From: Salipiger bermudensis HTCC2601
GTDB taxonomy: Bacteria; Pseudomonadota; Alphaproteobacteria; Rhodobacterales; Rhodobacteraceae
Direction of reading: 5' to 3'
NCBI RefSeq assembly: GCF_000153725.1
Contig: NZ_DS022276.1
Location: 1,967,495-2,031,494, forward strand
Length of the DNA: 64,000 nucleotides
The notes under the pieces are model-generated. The model saw only the letters and a list, made by a program, of their open reading frames with translations. It was not told the DNA's origin and searched no databases. The translations under genes were made by a program, and so were the position numbers. Below are positions 37,735 to 47,162 of this stretch, one piece after another (positions within the stretch are counted from its first letter, which is position 1; the number at the start of each line of letters is the position of its first letter).

Positions 37735-39720
37735 TTATTTCAGGTCTTTGGCGAGGCCGGCGACGGCCTCTGCGGTGATGCCGAAATGGCGGTAGAGCTC
37801 ACTTGCCGGGGCCGAGGCGCCAAAGCCGGTCATGCCGACGAAGCCGTCCTCGGGGCGCAGCATCAGGTCCCAGCCCTGCCGGATCGCGGCCTCTATGCCG
37901 ATGCGCGGGGCCTCTCCCAGCACCGCGGCGCGGGTCTCGGGCCGCGCTTCGGCAAAGAGCTCGAAACACGGGGCCGAGATCACGGCGGCCCGAATGCCCT
38001 CGGCCTCCAGCAGATCGGCGGCGTCGAGCGCGATCTCGACCTCGGAGCCGGTGGCGATCAGCGTCACGTCGCGCTTGCCCGGGTCGCGGAGCACGTAGGC
38101 GCCGCTGGCGGTGAGGTTGGCGTCGGTGTGGCGGGTACGTACCGTGGGCAGGCCCTGACGCGACAGCGCCAGCGTGCTCGGGCGACGGGTCTCGGTCATG
38201 GCGATCTGCCAGGCCTCGGCGGTTTCGACCGCGTCGGCGGGGCGGAAGACGAGGTGGTTGGGCATGGCGCGCAGCGAGGCGATGGTCTCGACCGGCTGAT
38301 GCGTCGGGCCATCCTCGCCGAGGCCGATGCTGTCATGGGTCATGACGTAGACCACCGGCACGCCCATCAGCGACGACAGCCGCATCGCGGGCCGGCAATA
38401 ATCGGCGAAGGCGAGAAAGGTGCCGCCATAGGGCTTGAGCCCGCCATGCAGCGCGAGGCCGTTCATCGCCGCCGCCATGCCATGCTCGCGGATGCCGTAA
38501 TGAATGTAGCTGCCGGCATAGTCGCCCGGTTTGACGGGGCCCTGGCCCTTGGTCCTGGTGTTGTTCGAGCCGGTGAGGTCGGCGGAGCCGCCCACGGTGT
38601 TGGGCAGGGTGCCGTTGACCACCTCGAGCGCCATCTCGCTGGCCTTGCGGGTCGCAAGTTTGGGGGCGTCGGACGAGAGCCGGTGCTTGTAGGCGCAGAT
38701 CGCCGCCTCGAGTGCCGCCTTGTCCGCCGGGCCATGGGCGGCGCGGAAGGCGTCGGCGTTGGGGCTGTCGAAGAGGCGGCGGCTCCATGCGGCACGGGAT
38801 GAGGCACCGCGCGCGGCCACGGCGCGCCAGCCGTCGCGCACCTCGGCGGGGATCTCGAACGGCGCATGGGGCCAGCCGAGCGCCTCGCGGGTGGCGGCGA
38901 TCTCGTCGGGCCCAAGCGGCGAGCCGTGCACGCTGTGGCTGCCCTGCATGGTGGGCGCGCCGTAGCCGATGATCGTCTTGCAGGCGATCATCGAGGGGCG
39001 CGGGTCGCTGCGGGCCGTCTCGATGGCGGCGGCGACCGCCTCCTTGTCATGGCCATCGACGGAGACAACGTGCCATCCGGCGGCCGCGAAGCGCGCCGTC
39101 TGGTCAGTGGAGGTCGAGAGGTCGGTGCCCCCGTCGATGGTGATCCCGTTGTCGTCCCAGAGGACGATCAGGCGGGAGAGGGTCAGGTGTCCGGCGAGGT
39201 CGATGGCCTCGTGGCTGATGCCTTCCATCAGGCAGCCGTCGCCGGCGATGACATAGGTGAAATGATCGACCAGATCAGAGCCGAACCGGGCATTCATCAT
39301 GCGCTCGGCCAGCGCCATGCCCACCGCGGTCGAGATGCCCTGACCGAGCGGGCCGGTGGTGGTCTCGATGCCCTTGGCATGGCCGTATTCCGGGTGCCCG
39401 GCGGTGCGGCTGCCAAGCTGGCGGAAACGCTTGAGCTGCTCGATGGGCATGTCGTCATAGCCCAGCAGGTGGTTGATCGCGTAGACCAGCATCGAGCCGT
39501 GCCCGGCGCTCATCACAAAGCGGTCGCGGTCGGGCCAGCTGTGGTCCCTGGGATCGACGGTCATGAAGCGGTTGAACAGCACGGTGGCCACGTCGGCCAT
39601 GCCCATCGGCGCACCGGGATGGCCCGAGTTCGCCGCCTGCACCGCGTCCATCGCGAGGGCACGGATGGCGTTGGCCATGAGGTCTTCGGTGGTGGTCGGG
39701 ATCGCTTGCTGAATGGTCAT
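37735..39720 (-). CDS. tkt: Transketolase
   Basis: A 661-residue thiamine-diphosphate enzyme (cbbT position) that shuffles two-carbon units in RuBP regeneration. The N-terminal [24 protein letters not shown] is the family start. The cofactor motif is [13 protein letters not shown]...DDNGI. The second domain has [17 protein letters not shown] and [16 protein letters not shown]. The ATG at 39720 is supported by AAGGAG about 9 bases upstream. It lies 13 bases after prk. Confidence 0.96.
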   Translation of the reverse strand: MTIQQAIPTTTEDLMANAIRALAMDAVQAANSGHPGAPMGMADVATVLFNRFMTVDPRDHSWPDRDRFVMSAGHGSMLVYAINHLLGYDDMPIEQLKRFRQLGSRTAGHPEYGHAKGIETTTGPLGQGISTAVGMALAERMMNARFGSDLVDHFTYVIAGDGCLMEGISHEAIDLAGHLTLSRLIVLWDDNGITIDGGTDLSTSTDQTARFAAAGWHVVSVDGHDKEAVAAAIETARSDPRPSMIACKTIIGYGAPTMQGSHSVHGSPLGPDEIAATREALGWPHAPFEIPAEVRDGWRAVAARGASSRAAWSRRLFDSPNADAFRAAHGPADKAALEAAICAYKHRLSSDAPKLATRKASEMALEVVNGTLPNTVGGSADLTGSNNTRTKGQGPVKPGDYAGSYIHYGIREHGMAAAMNGLALHGGLKPYGGTFLAFADYCRPAMRLSSLMGVPVVYVMTHDSIGLGEDGPTHQPVETIASLRAMPNHLVFRPADAVETAEAWQIAMTETRRPSTLALSRQGLPTVRTRHTDANLTASGAYVLRDPGKRDVTLIATGSEVEIALDAADLLEAEGIRAAVISAPCFELFAEARPETRAAVLGEAPRIGIEAAIRQGWDLMLRPEDGFVGMTGFGASAPASELYRHFGITAEAVAGLAKDLK

Positions 39721-39733
39721 CGGACGGGCTCCT

Positions 39734-40606
39734 TCAGGCACGCTTGGATTCATGGACGAGGCGCTGGACCATCGGGGTGAAGATCAGCTGCATGGCGAGA
39801 TCCATCTTGCCACCCGGGATGACGATCGAGTTGGCCCGGCTCATCCACGAGTTCTGGATCATCGAGGTCAGGTAGGGGAAATCGATCCCCCTCGGGTTCT
39901 TGAAGCGGATCACCACGAGGCTCTCGTCGGCGGTGGGGATCCAGCGGGCGATGAACGGGTCGGACGTATCGACCACCGGCACGCGCTGGAAGTTCACATC
40001 CGTTTCGACGAATTGCGGGCAGATGCAGTGCACGTAGGCGTGCATCCGGCGCAGGATGGTGTCGGTCACCGCCTCGGTGGTGTAGCCGCGGCTGGCCTTG
40101 TCGCGGTGGATCTTCTGGATCCATTCGAGATTGATCACCGGCACCACGCCGATCTTGAGATCGGCCAGCGCCGAGAGATTTACCTCGTCGTTCTTCACCG
40201 CGCCGTGCAGGCCCTCGTAGAACAGCAGGTCGCTGCCGTCGGCAAACGGCTTCCAGTCGGTGAAATGGCCCGGCGGTGTGCCGTGGCGCTCGGCTTCTTT
40301 CTCGTCGTGGATGTAGTGGCGGGTGCGGCCGCTGCCGGTCTCGCCATAGGTGCGGAAGATGCTTTCGAGTTCGCCGAGCTCGTTGGCGTCATAGGAGAAA
40401 TGCGAGAAGGTCTCGTCCCCCGCGGCCTTGCGGCTCTCGAGCTCGGCCTTCATGTCGGCGCGGTTGTAGCGGTGGAAGGCGTCGCCCTCGATCGACACCG
40501 CGCTGATGCCCTCGCGGCGGAAGATCTGGTCGAAGGTCGCCTTGACCGTGGTGGTGCCGGCGCCCGAGGAGCCGGTGACCGAGATGATGGGATGCTTCTT
40601 GCTCAT
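39734..40606 (-). CDS. prkB: Phosphoribulokinase, bacterial class I
   Basis: A 290-residue kinase forming ribulose-1,5-bisphosphate. P-loop GSSGAGTTT at residues 12-20, [14 protein letters not shown] (substrate region and Asp base), [22 protein letters not shown], and [11 protein letters not shown] with the Walker B Glu. Its length and lack of the regulatory Cys pair mark it as the octameric NADH-activated bacterial form rather than the plant form regulated by thioredoxin. It starts 19 bases after fbp. Confidence 0.96.
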   Translation of the reverse strand: MSKKHPIISVTGSSGAGTTTVKATFDQIFRREGISAVSIEGDAFHRYNRADMKAELESRKAAGDETFSHFSYDANELGELESIFRTYGETGSGRTRHYIHDEKEAERHGTPPGHFTDWKPFADGSDLLFYEGLHGAVKNDEVNLSALADLKIGVVPVINLEWIQKIHRDKASRGYTTEAVTDTILRRMHAYVHCICPQFVETDVNFQRVPVVDTSDPFIARWIPTADESLVVIRFKNPRGIDFPYLTSMIQNSWMSRANSIVIPGGKMDLAMQLIFTPMVQRLVHESKRA

Positions 40607-40625
40607 GGAACTTTCCTGACGGGTC

Positions 40626-41633
40626 TCAGACGCGGAACAGGCCGCGGTGACCGAAGAGGGCGGAGACTTCCTGCTCGGGCAGGTCGTGATAGGCGGTGAC
40701 GCGGTCGACCTTGGTGGTCGAGCCGAAGACGAAAGGCGTGCGGGCGTGAAGGCTCGCGGGCACCTTGTCGAGGATGCGGGTGGTGGCGTCGGTGGCGCGG
40801 CCCTGCGCTTGCTCGATCAGCATCGCGATGGGGGCGCATTCGTAGACCATGCGCAGCCGGCCATCGGCATAGCCCGGGCGGTCATCGCGGGGGTAGAGGA
40901 ACAGCCCGCCGCGCACGAGGATGCGGTGGGTTTCGGCCACAAGCGAGGCGATCCAGCGCATGTTGAAGTTCTTGGCGCGCGGCCCCTCACTGCCGGCGAG
41001 GCAGTCGTCGATATAGGCGCGCACGGGCCTTGCCCAGTGGCGGTAATTCGAGGCGTTGATCGCGAATTCGGCGCTTTCCTCGGGAATGGTCAGCCGGCTG
41101 TTGACCAGGGTGAAGAGCCCGGTCTCGAGGTCGAGCACGTAGTCCTGCACACCGTCGCCGAAGGTCACCACCATCATGCATTGCGGGCCGTAGATGATGT
41201 AGCCCGCTGCGATCTGCTCGTGGCCCGGGCGCAGGAAGCTGGGCTCGCCCGCGTCGCCGGCCTCGCGGATCGAGAAGATCGTGCCGATCGAGACGTTGGT
41301 CTCGATGTTGGACGAGCCGTCGAGCGGGTCGATCGCCAGCGCCAGGCGGCCGGCGGGGTCGAGCTCGATGACGCGGTCCTGCTCTTCCGAGGCGTACCAG
41401 CGGATGCCGGTCCCGCGCAGGGCGGCGGCAAAGGCGGTATCGGCCATGACGTCGAGCGCCTTCTGCTCGTCACCATCGGCATTGTCGCCCACGGCGGCGG
41501 CCAGCTGGCCGGCGAGTGGGCCGCGGGCGATGTGCCGGGCGAGATCGCGGCCGACCCGGCCGATGGCCTCCATGGCGGGGCGCAGACGGGCCGGGATTGG
41601 CGCATCGGCGGAATAGGGGTTGCGGTCGGTCAT
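40626..41633 (-). CDS. fbp: Fructose-1,6-bisphosphatase class I (cbbF)
   Basis: A 335-residue phosphatase giving fructose-6-phosphate, and in Calvin operons often sedoheptulose-7-phosphate too. The metal site is [14 protein letters not shown]; the substrate part includes GLFLYPRD and the [18 protein letters not shown] motif. The ATG at 41633 is preferred to the TTG one codon earlier, because GAGGAGGAGG is positioned for it. This is the first gene of the operon, divergent from cbbR across about 100 bases. Confidence 0.95.
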   Translation of the reverse strand: MTDRNPYSADAPIPARLRPAMEAIGRVGRDLARHIARGPLAGQLAAAVGDNADGDEQKALDVMADTAFAAALRGTGIRWYASEEQDRVIELDPAGRLALAIDPLDGSSNIETNVSIGTIFSIREAGDAGEPSFLRPGHEQIAAGYIIYGPQCMMVVTFGDGVQDYVLDLETGLFTLVNSRLTIPEESAEFAINASNYRHWARPVRAYIDDCLAGSEGPRAKNFNMRWIASLVAETHRILVRGGLFLYPRDDRPGYADGRLRMVYECAPIAMLIEQAQGRATDATTRILDKVPASLHARTPFVFGSTTKVDRVTAYHDLPEQEVSALFGHRGLFRV

Positions 41634-41690
41634 CAAGGCCTCCTCCTCCTCGACGGGTGACTGAGACTTGATCTTCCCGATTGGGGCTTG

Positions 41691-41712
41691 TTAGAAAATT
41701 TAAAACTTCTGA
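41691..41712. promoter_or_regulatory. Probable CbbR operator between fbp and cbbR
   Basis: The 100-base divergent gap is AT-rich, unlike its surroundings. It carries TTAGAA-N10-TTCTGA, an imperfect dyad of the T-N11-A kind bound by LysR regulators, and a second small dyad, GTTTT-AGG-AAAAC at 41717-41729, next to the cbbR ribosome binding site (AGGA). Control of both directions by CbbR is the known pattern; the exact site is inferred. Confidence 0.5.
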
Positions 41713-41733
41713 TCTTGTTTTAGGAAAACTTGA

Positions 41734-42669
41734 ATGCGCAGATTGGCCTCGCTGACCTTCAAACAGCTCCGCGCCTTGGAAGCCGTTGATCGGACAGGCT
41801 CAATTTCCCGCGCGGCGGAGGAGCTGGGGCTCAGCGCCCCGGCGGTTCACAGCCAGCTCAAGGCGCTGGAGCAGACCTTTGGCTGTGCCATGCTGTCGCG
41901 GGACGGGGCCGGCCCGTTCGCCGCAACCCCCGAAGGCGAGGCGCTCTTGCTGGCCCATGAGCGGGCCGATGCGGGGTTCCGGCTCGCCCTGCGCCGAATC
42001 GATGCCCTTCAGAAGGGCATGGCCGGGACGGTGGTCCTGGGCGTGGTCTCGACGGGGAAGTATTTCGCGCCGGCCATCGTGGCGCGACTGCGCAAGGCCT
42101 GCCCGGAGATCGAGGTGCTGCTTCAGATCGGCAACCGCGACGCCATCATCGGCGCGTTGCAGGACGGGGCGCTCGACCTGGCGATCATGGGCCGCCCCCC
42201 GCGCGAGCCGGTGCTCGATGCGCTGTCGCTCGGGGATCACCCGCATGTGCTGATCGCGCCGCCGGATCATCCGCTGGTGGGCGCGGCCGAGATCACCCCG
42301 GACGACCTCCTGCGGGAGACCATCCTGATGCGCGAGCAGGGGTCAGGCACACGCATCCTGGCCACGCGCTTTCTCGACCGGATCGGCGAGGGCAAGACCT
42401 ATGAACGGGCCGAGATGGGCACCAACGAGACCATCAAGCAGGCGGTGATCGCCGGGTTGGGGGTGGCGCTGATCTCGTATCACACGGTGGTGGAGGAGCT
42501 GCGCAGCGGACGGCTGGTGACGCTGGACCTGCCGGGGCTGCCGATCATGCGGCACTGGTTCCTGCTGCATCCGGCAGAGACGCCGCTCAGCGGGGCGGCG
42601 CGCACGGTCTGGCAGTTCATCGCGACCGAGAAGGACAGCTTCCTGCCGCACTGGCCGCCTGAGGGATGA
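41734..42669 (+). CDS. cbbR: LysR-family regulator of the cbb operon
   Basis: A 311-residue LysR-type transcription factor. The winged-helix DNA-binding domain spans about residues 8-65 (TFKQLRALEAVDRTGSISRAAEELGLSAPAVHSQLKALE), followed by the linker helix and a two-lobe effector domain (VLGVVSTGKYFAPAIV...). CbbR proteins sense RuBP or related metabolites. Position head-to-head with fbp is the classic arrangement. The ATG follows TAGGAAAACTTG. The gene ends just before a double palindrome and converges with the TRAP operon. Confidence 0.92.
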   Translation: MRRLASLTFKQLRALEAVDRTGSISRAAEELGLSAPAVHSQLKALEQTFGCAMLSRDGAGPFAATPEGEALLLAHERADAGFRLALRRIDALQKGMAGTVVLGVVSTGKYFAPAIVARLRKACPEIEVLLQIGNRDAIIGALQDGALDLAIMGRPPREPVLDALSLGDHPHVLIAPPDHPLVGAAEITPDDLLRETILMREQGSGTRILATRFLDRIGEGKTYERAEMGTNETIKQAVIAGLGVALISYHTVVEELRSGRLVTLDLPGLPIMRHWFLLHPAETPLSGAARTVWQFIATEKDSFLPHWPPEG

Positions 42670-42670
42670 G

Positions 42671-42727
42671 CCCCAAGATTTTTCGTACGAAAAATCTTGG
42701 GGGCAAGAATTTTAGCTAAAATTCTTG
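42671..42727. terminator. Two adjacent perfect palindromes, bidirectional terminator
   Basis: A 32-base perfect palindrome at 42671-42702 (half-site CCCCAAGATTTTTCGT) is followed after one base by a 24-base perfect palindrome at 42704-42727 (half-site CAAGAATTTTAG). Both lie between the convergent cbbR and dctM stop codons. Each stem has A/T runs on both sides of the centre, so transcripts from either direction form hairpins. Confidence 0.75.
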
Positions 42728-42737
42728 GGCGCGCCGT

Positions 42738-44051
42738 TCAGCCGGCGGGTCCTTTGCGGATGTTGTCCGGCAGCCAGGTGGCCAGCTCGGGGAAGGCGAT
42801 CAGCACGAAGACCATCACCACCATGATCAGGAACATCGGGATCGCCGCCTTGGCGATGAAGTTCATCTCGTGCCCGGTCATGCCCTGCAGCACGAAGAGG
42901 TTGAAACCGATCGGCGGGGTGATCTGCGCCATCTCGACCACCACGACGATGAAGATGCCGAACCAGATGATGTCGATGCCCTGCGCCCGGATCATCGGCT
43001 CGACCACGGCCATGGTCAGCACCACCGACGAGATCCCGTCGAGGAACATGCCGAGGATGATGTAGAACACGAGGAGCGCCATCAGCAGCTCGAAGCGCGA
43101 CAGCTCCCAGCTGGCGATCAGGTCGGCAAGGCCGCGCGGGATGCCGGTGAAGCCCATCGACAGCGACAGGAACGAGGCCCCGGCGAGGATCAGCGCGATC
43201 ATCGCCGAGGTGCGCACCGCGCCCATCAGGCTCTCGCTGAAGCTCGACCAGCTCAGCGAGCCTTGCGTTGCGGCGAGGATCAGCGAGCCGATGACGCCGA
43301 AGGCGGCGGCCTCCGTGGCGGTGGCGATGCCCATATACATGGAGCCGATCACCACCAAGATGAGGCAGATCACCGGGATCAGGAAGCGCGAGTTCTTGAG
43401 CTTCTCCATGACGCTCATCTTCGGCTCGGGGTCGGGATTGAAGCCCTTCGAGACGAAGGACATCACCGCCACGTAGCCCATGAACATCAGCGCCAGCACG
43501 AGCCCGGGGAAGACGCCCGCCATGAAGAGCTTGGTGACGCTCTCGTTGATCGTGACGCCGTAGACGATGAGCGTCAGCGAGGGCGGGATCATCAGCCCCA
43601 GCGTGGCCGCGCCGGCCAGCGTGCCGATCACCATGGTCTCGGGGTAGTTGCGTTTGCGCAGTTCGGGGATCGACATCTTGCCCACCGTGGTCAGCGTCGC
43701 CGCCGACGAGCCCGAGACCGCGGCAAAGACGGTGCAACCGACGATGTTGGTGTGCACGAGCCCGCCCGGAAGGCGCGCCATCCAGGGGCTTAGGCCGCGG
43801 AACATGTCCTCGGACAATCGCGTCCGATACAGGATCTCGCCCATCCAGATGAACAGCGGCAGCGCGGTGAGTGTCCAGCTCGAGGACGAGGCCCAGACCT
43901 TGGTGATCATGGCGTCGCCCGCGGGCCGCGAGGTGAAGAGCTCCATGCCGACATAGGCCACGCCCATGAGCGCGAGGCCAACCCAGACCCCGGAGCCCAG
44001 AAGCAGGAACAGCACGAAGAGGAAGATGGCGATGGGGATCATCTGCTCCAT
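42738..44051 (-). CDS. dctM: TRAP transporter large permease DctM
   Basis: A 437-residue inner-membrane protein with about 12 helices, the sodium-coupled transport subunit of a TRAP system. Family text includes LLLGSGVWVGLALMGVAYVG, GGLVHTNIVGCTVFAAVSGSSAAT (the conserved substrate/Na-site loop), IPPSLTLIVYGVTINESV and ITPPIGFNLFVLQG. It lies 1 base after dctQ. The substrate is determined by DctP upstream. Confidence 0.94.
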   Translation of the reverse strand: MEQMIPIAIFLFVLFLLLGSGVWVGLALMGVAYVGMELFTSRPAGDAMITKVWASSSSWTLTALPLFIWMGEILYRTRLSEDMFRGLSPWMARLPGGLVHTNIVGCTVFAAVSGSSAATLTTVGKMSIPELRKRNYPETMVIGTLAGAATLGLMIPPSLTLIVYGVTINESVTKLFMAGVFPGLVLALMFMGYVAVMSFVSKGFNPDPEPKMSVMEKLKNSRFLIPVICLILVVIGSMYMGIATATEAAAFGVIGSLILAATQGSLSWSSFSESLMGAVRTSAMIALILAGASFLSLSMGFTGIPRGLADLIASWELSRFELLMALLVFYIILGMFLDGISSVVLTMAVVEPMIRAQGIDIIWFGIFIVVVVEMAQITPPIGFNLFVLQGMTGHEMNFIAKAAIPMFLIMVVMVFVLIAFPELATWLPDNIRKGPAG

Positions 44052-44052
44052 G

Positions 44053-44583
44053 TCACTCTCCCTGGCTCTGATCGACGAGGTCGGTGGTGATGCCGTGCGA
44101 TCCGGTGAAAATCAGCCGCACGAGGTGATCCCAGAAGGCGATGGCCAGCAGCACCGTGCCGATCGACATCGAGAGCTGCGGGATCCAGATCGGGGTGGCG
44201 TCGAGTCCCTGGCTGAGCTCGTTCCAGCGGTGCGAGATCTGGTTGCCTCGGATGGCGTACCACGCGAACCAAGTCGAGATCGCGGTGCCGATGCCGAAGC
44301 ACCAGAGCTCTCCCCACCAGCGGAACCGCCCGAGTGCGGTGAGGAACAGCGACACCCGGATATGGGCGCCGTGGTTCAGCGCGTAGGCGAAGGCGAAGAA
44401 CGACGCCGCCGCCATGCAGTAGCCGGCATAGGAGGTGGCGCCGGGAAACACCTGCCCGGTCCAGCGCGCCAGCATCTGCAGCACGATGATCGAGAGGATC
44501 GCGATCAGGAAGAGCGAGGCGATGACGCCCCCGATGAAATAGAGCGTGTCGAGTATGCGCCTGAGCGCCTTCGCGGCGGCCAT
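44053..44583 (-). CDS. dctQ: TRAP transporter small permease DctQ
   Basis: A 176-residue four-helix membrane subunit. Family features are the first helix (LYFIGGVIASLFLIAILSIIVLQML), the AR(W)TG...ATSYAGYCMAAASFFAFAYALNHGAHIRV segment and a final amphipathic tail. The ATG at 44583 is preceded by GGACAGGAC. It is separated from dctP by 154 bases with a hairpin, and its stop is followed at once by dctM. Confidence 0.9.
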   Translation of the reverse strand: MAAAKALRRILDTLYFIGGVIASLFLIAILSIIVLQMLARWTGQVFPGATSYAGYCMAAASFFAFAYALNHGAHIRVSLFLTALGRFRWWGELWCFGIGTAISTWFAWYAIRGNQISHRWNELSQGLDATPIWIPQLSMSIGTVLLAIAFWDHLVRLIFTGSHGITTDLVDQSQGE

Positions 44584-44681
44584 GTCCTGTCCCTCACTGT
44601 TGGTCCTGGCACTTTTTGTCCTGCCGGGGCAGGGGTGCGCCTTGTCTTGTCGGGATGGCCCCGGGGCAGGGGCCGGAAAGC

Positions 44682-44707
44682 ACAGGCCCGCGCCGTGGCG
44701 GGCCTGT
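44682..44707 (-). other. GC hairpin between dctP and dctQ
   Basis: A perfect 10-bp stem, ACAGGCCCGC/GCGGGCCTGT with 6-base loop, lies 30 bases after the dctP stop. It probably shields the dctP message or partially terminates, giving excess binding protein over permease. Confidence 0.6.
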
Positions 44708-44737
44708 GATCTATGCGGTGCTGTCGCGCCGGGGCGC

Positions 44738-45709
44738 TTACTCGCCCTTGTAGGCGTTGACGATGGCCTGACCGTCTTCGCCGGCCGCCTCGAGCCAGTC
44801 ATCGGTCATGGTGGCGCCAAGCTCCTGCAGCTGGCCCATCAGGTGTTCGGAGGCCCGCTCGACCGTCATGCCGTTCTTCTTCAGCTCTTCCAGCGTGAAG
44901 CTGGTGTAGTCCTTCGACTTGGCGAGGCCGTCGGCAGCGGCGGTGGTGGCACAGTCCTCCATTACCGCCTTGGACTCGTCCGGCAGATCATTCCACGCGT
45001 CGAGGTTCACGAAGACCGCGTTGCGCGGCAGCCATGCGTCGACCTCGTAGAAATGCGACAGGTGCTCCCAGACGCCGCGGTCATAGCCGGTGGCCCCCGA
45101 GGAGATGAAGCTCTCGGCCACGCCTGTGGCCAGCGCCTGGCTCAGCTCCGCGGCCTCGACCTGCACCGGCAGCATGCCGGTCAGCTCGGCCATGCGCGCG
45201 GTCGCGGTGGAGTAGGAGCGGAACTTCACGCCCTTGAGGTCCTCAATGTCCTCGATCGCCATGTTGGTGTAGAGGCCCTGCGGCGGCCACGGCACCGAGT
45301 AGAGGTAATGCAGGTTGTCTTCTTCCAGCGCCGAGGCGACGTAGGGCGACGCGATCTCCCAGAGCGCTTCGTGATCGTCGAAGGAGGACACGAGGAAGGG
45401 GATCGAGTCGACGCCGTAGAGCGCGTTCTCGTTCTGGTGCGCCGAGAGCAGGCGCTCGCCGATATTGGCCTGGCCCGTCATCACCGCGCGCTTGATCTCG
45501 GCACCGCCGAACAGCGAGCCCGACGGGTGGGTGACGATCTCGAGATCGCCGCCGGTGCCCTCGGTCACGCAGGAGGCGAAGGCCGCGCCGACCTCGGAAT
45601 GGAAGTTGGTGGCCGCGTAGGCCATCGGCATGTCCCACTTCTCGGCCTGTGCCGCGGCGCCGATCCCGGCCAGCGCGGTGGCGGCGAGCAATGTGTTGAT
45701 GGTCTTCAT
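44738..45709 (-). CDS. dctP: TRAP transporter periplasmic substrate-binding protein DctP
   Basis: A 323-residue exported protein. The signal peptide is cut after about residue 22 (MKTINTLLAATALAGIGAAAQA). The fold shows the DctP landmarks SGSLFGGAEIKRAVMTGQANIG, GLYTNMAIEDIEDLKGVKFRSYS and the arginine R-S-Y region that binds substrate carboxylates. The ligand is therefore likely an organic anion, possibly an amino or hydroxy acid given the flavin dehydrogenase gene 44 bases upstream in the same operon. Exact substrate unknown. Confidence 0.9.
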   Translation of the reverse strand: MKTINTLLAATALAGIGAAAQAEKWDMPMAYAATNFHSEVGAAFASCVTEGTGGDLEIVTHPSGSLFGGAEIKRAVMTGQANIGERLLSAHQNENALYGVDSIPFLVSSFDDHEALWEIASPYVASALEEDNLHYLYSVPWPPQGLYTNMAIEDIEDLKGVKFRSYSTATARMAELTGMLPVQVEAAELSQALATGVAESFISSGATGYDRGVWEHLSHFYEVDAWLPRNAVFVNLDAWNDLPDESKAVMEDCATTAAADGLAKSKDYTSFTLEELKKNGMTVERASEHLMGQLQELGATMTDDWLEAAGEDGQAIVNAYKGE

Positions 45710-45753
45710 TTTCAGACTCCCTGCTGTTTGTGTTCTAATGTTTTTATGTCTCT

Positions 45754-46995
45754 TCAGTGAAACCGATCCGGGGCGTAGGGCGCAAGGTTGATGTTCGGGG
45801 TATGGCCCGAGATCAACTGCGAGAGGAGGCGTCCGGTCTTGGGACCGCCTGTCAAACCGACATGATCGTGGCCGAATCCCATGTAAGCGCCCCCCACGAC
45901 AGGGGATTCCCCGATCATCGGCAGGGAATCGGACATCGAGGGGCGGTGCCCCATCCATTCCACGGTCTTTTTCCAGGTGAGCCCCGGGATGGCGGCGCGG
46001 ATCTGCTTTTCGAGCAGCGCGAAGGGTGCGCGCGACGGCGGCAGGTCGAGCCCGCCAAGCTCGACGATGCCGGCGAGCCGCAGCCGGCCGTCCATCGGGG
46101 TCGCGACGAACTTGCCCGAGGCGATCATCACCGGCGAGCGCGGCATCACCGAGGGCTCGTAGAGCTCGAGATGGTAGCCGCGCTCGGACTCGAGCGGGGG
46201 TTTGACGCCGAGCTTGGCGGCGAGCGGGCCGGACCAGACGCCGGTGGTCAGCACCGCTGCGTCGCAGGCGATGGTCTCGCCCCCGATCCGCACGCCGCTG
46301 ACCACGCCCTTCTCTCGGGCGATGTCGCTCACCTCGCCAATGACCAGCCGGCCACCCTGCGCCTGCACGTGGGCCGCGAGATCCTTGACGTACTGGCCGG
46401 GATCACTGATGCGGCCGTGATCGGGGAAGCGGGCGGCGCAAGTCATCTGCGGGCCCCAGATCGGGTCATAGTCCCGGAACGCCTGATCCTCGAGCAGCTC
46501 CCACTCGAAGCCGTTTTCCTTGCGCACCGAGAAGCCGAAAGAGTCGGCCTCGTAGTCGGCGCGGGTGTTGTAGATGAAGACGTAATCGCCGGGCACGACC
46601 CACTTCTCGGCCCCGGTGCCGGTGGCGAGGGCAAGGTGATCCGACAGGCTGTCGCCGATGATCGAAGTCGCCGCCGCGGCCCGCCTGCGGGCGCTGTCGG
46701 CATTGGCATGACGCATGTATTTCATCAGCCACGGTGCCAGCTTGGGCAGGTAGGACCATTTCATGAAGAGCGGCTGGTTGGGATCGAGCAGCATCCTCGG
46801 CGCCTTGGTCCAGAGCCCGGGCCCCGGCACCGGCATCACCGAGCAGGAGGCCAGCACGCCGCCATTGCCGTGGCTGGTGCCCTCTCCGGGGCCGGCCTTG
46901 TCGATCAGGATCACGTCATGCCCGTCACGCTGCAGCCAGATCGCGGTCGAGACCCCCACGATGCCGGCGCCGATCACTGCCACTGTCTTCTTCAT
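45754..46995 (-). CDS. FAD-dependent D-amino-acid dehydrogenase-like protein (DadA family)
   Basis: A 413-residue flavoprotein with N-terminal FAD motif VIGAGIVGVSTAIWL at residues 7-21, the GEGTSHGNGGVLASCS segment typical of DadA-like enzymes, AVLTTGVWSGPLAAKLG, and the terminal VGGAYMGFGHDHVGLTGGPKTGRLL. It should oxidise a D-amino acid or similar secondary or primary amine. GAAAGG precedes the ATG. It is first in an operon with dctPQM, so the imported compound is probably its substrate. The divergent FAH-family gene may handle the product. Substrate identity is inferred only to class. Confidence 0.8.
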   Translation of the reverse strand: MKKTVAVIGAGIVGVSTAIWLQRDGHDVILIDKAGPGEGTSHGNGGVLASCSVMPVPGPGLWTKAPRMLLDPNQPLFMKWSYLPKLAPWLMKYMRHANADSARRRAAAATSIIGDSLSDHLALATGTGAEKWVVPGDYVFIYNTRADYEADSFGFSVRKENGFEWELLEDQAFRDYDPIWGPQMTCAARFPDHGRISDPGQYVKDLAAHVQAQGGRLVIGEVSDIAREKGVVSGVRIGGETIACDAAVLTTGVWSGPLAAKLGVKPPLESERGYHLELYEPSVMPRSPVMIASGKFVATPMDGRLRLAGIVELGGLDLPPSRAPFALLEKQIRAAIPGLTWKKTVEWMGHRPSMSDSLPMIGESPVVGGAYMGFGHDHVGLTGGPKTGRLLSQLISGHTPNINLAPYAPDRFH

Positions 46996-47162
46996 CTTGC
47001 ACCTTTCTACACGGCGCGTCGCCCGCCGCCGCCCTTTCCTGTTGCCGGGATCAAGCGCCGCTTCGCCTTGCCTGTCAATCTGGAGGGCCGGGGAAAGGGG
47101 CTGGTATCGGGGGCAGCTCCGGGCGTAAGCCTCAAGAGACAGCACGAGACACGGGAGTTCGC

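Noticed and set aside
44546-45760. 404-codon plus-strand frame opposite dctP
   Set aside because: Antisense shadow of dctP and of the dctQ start; no ribosome binding site or domain.
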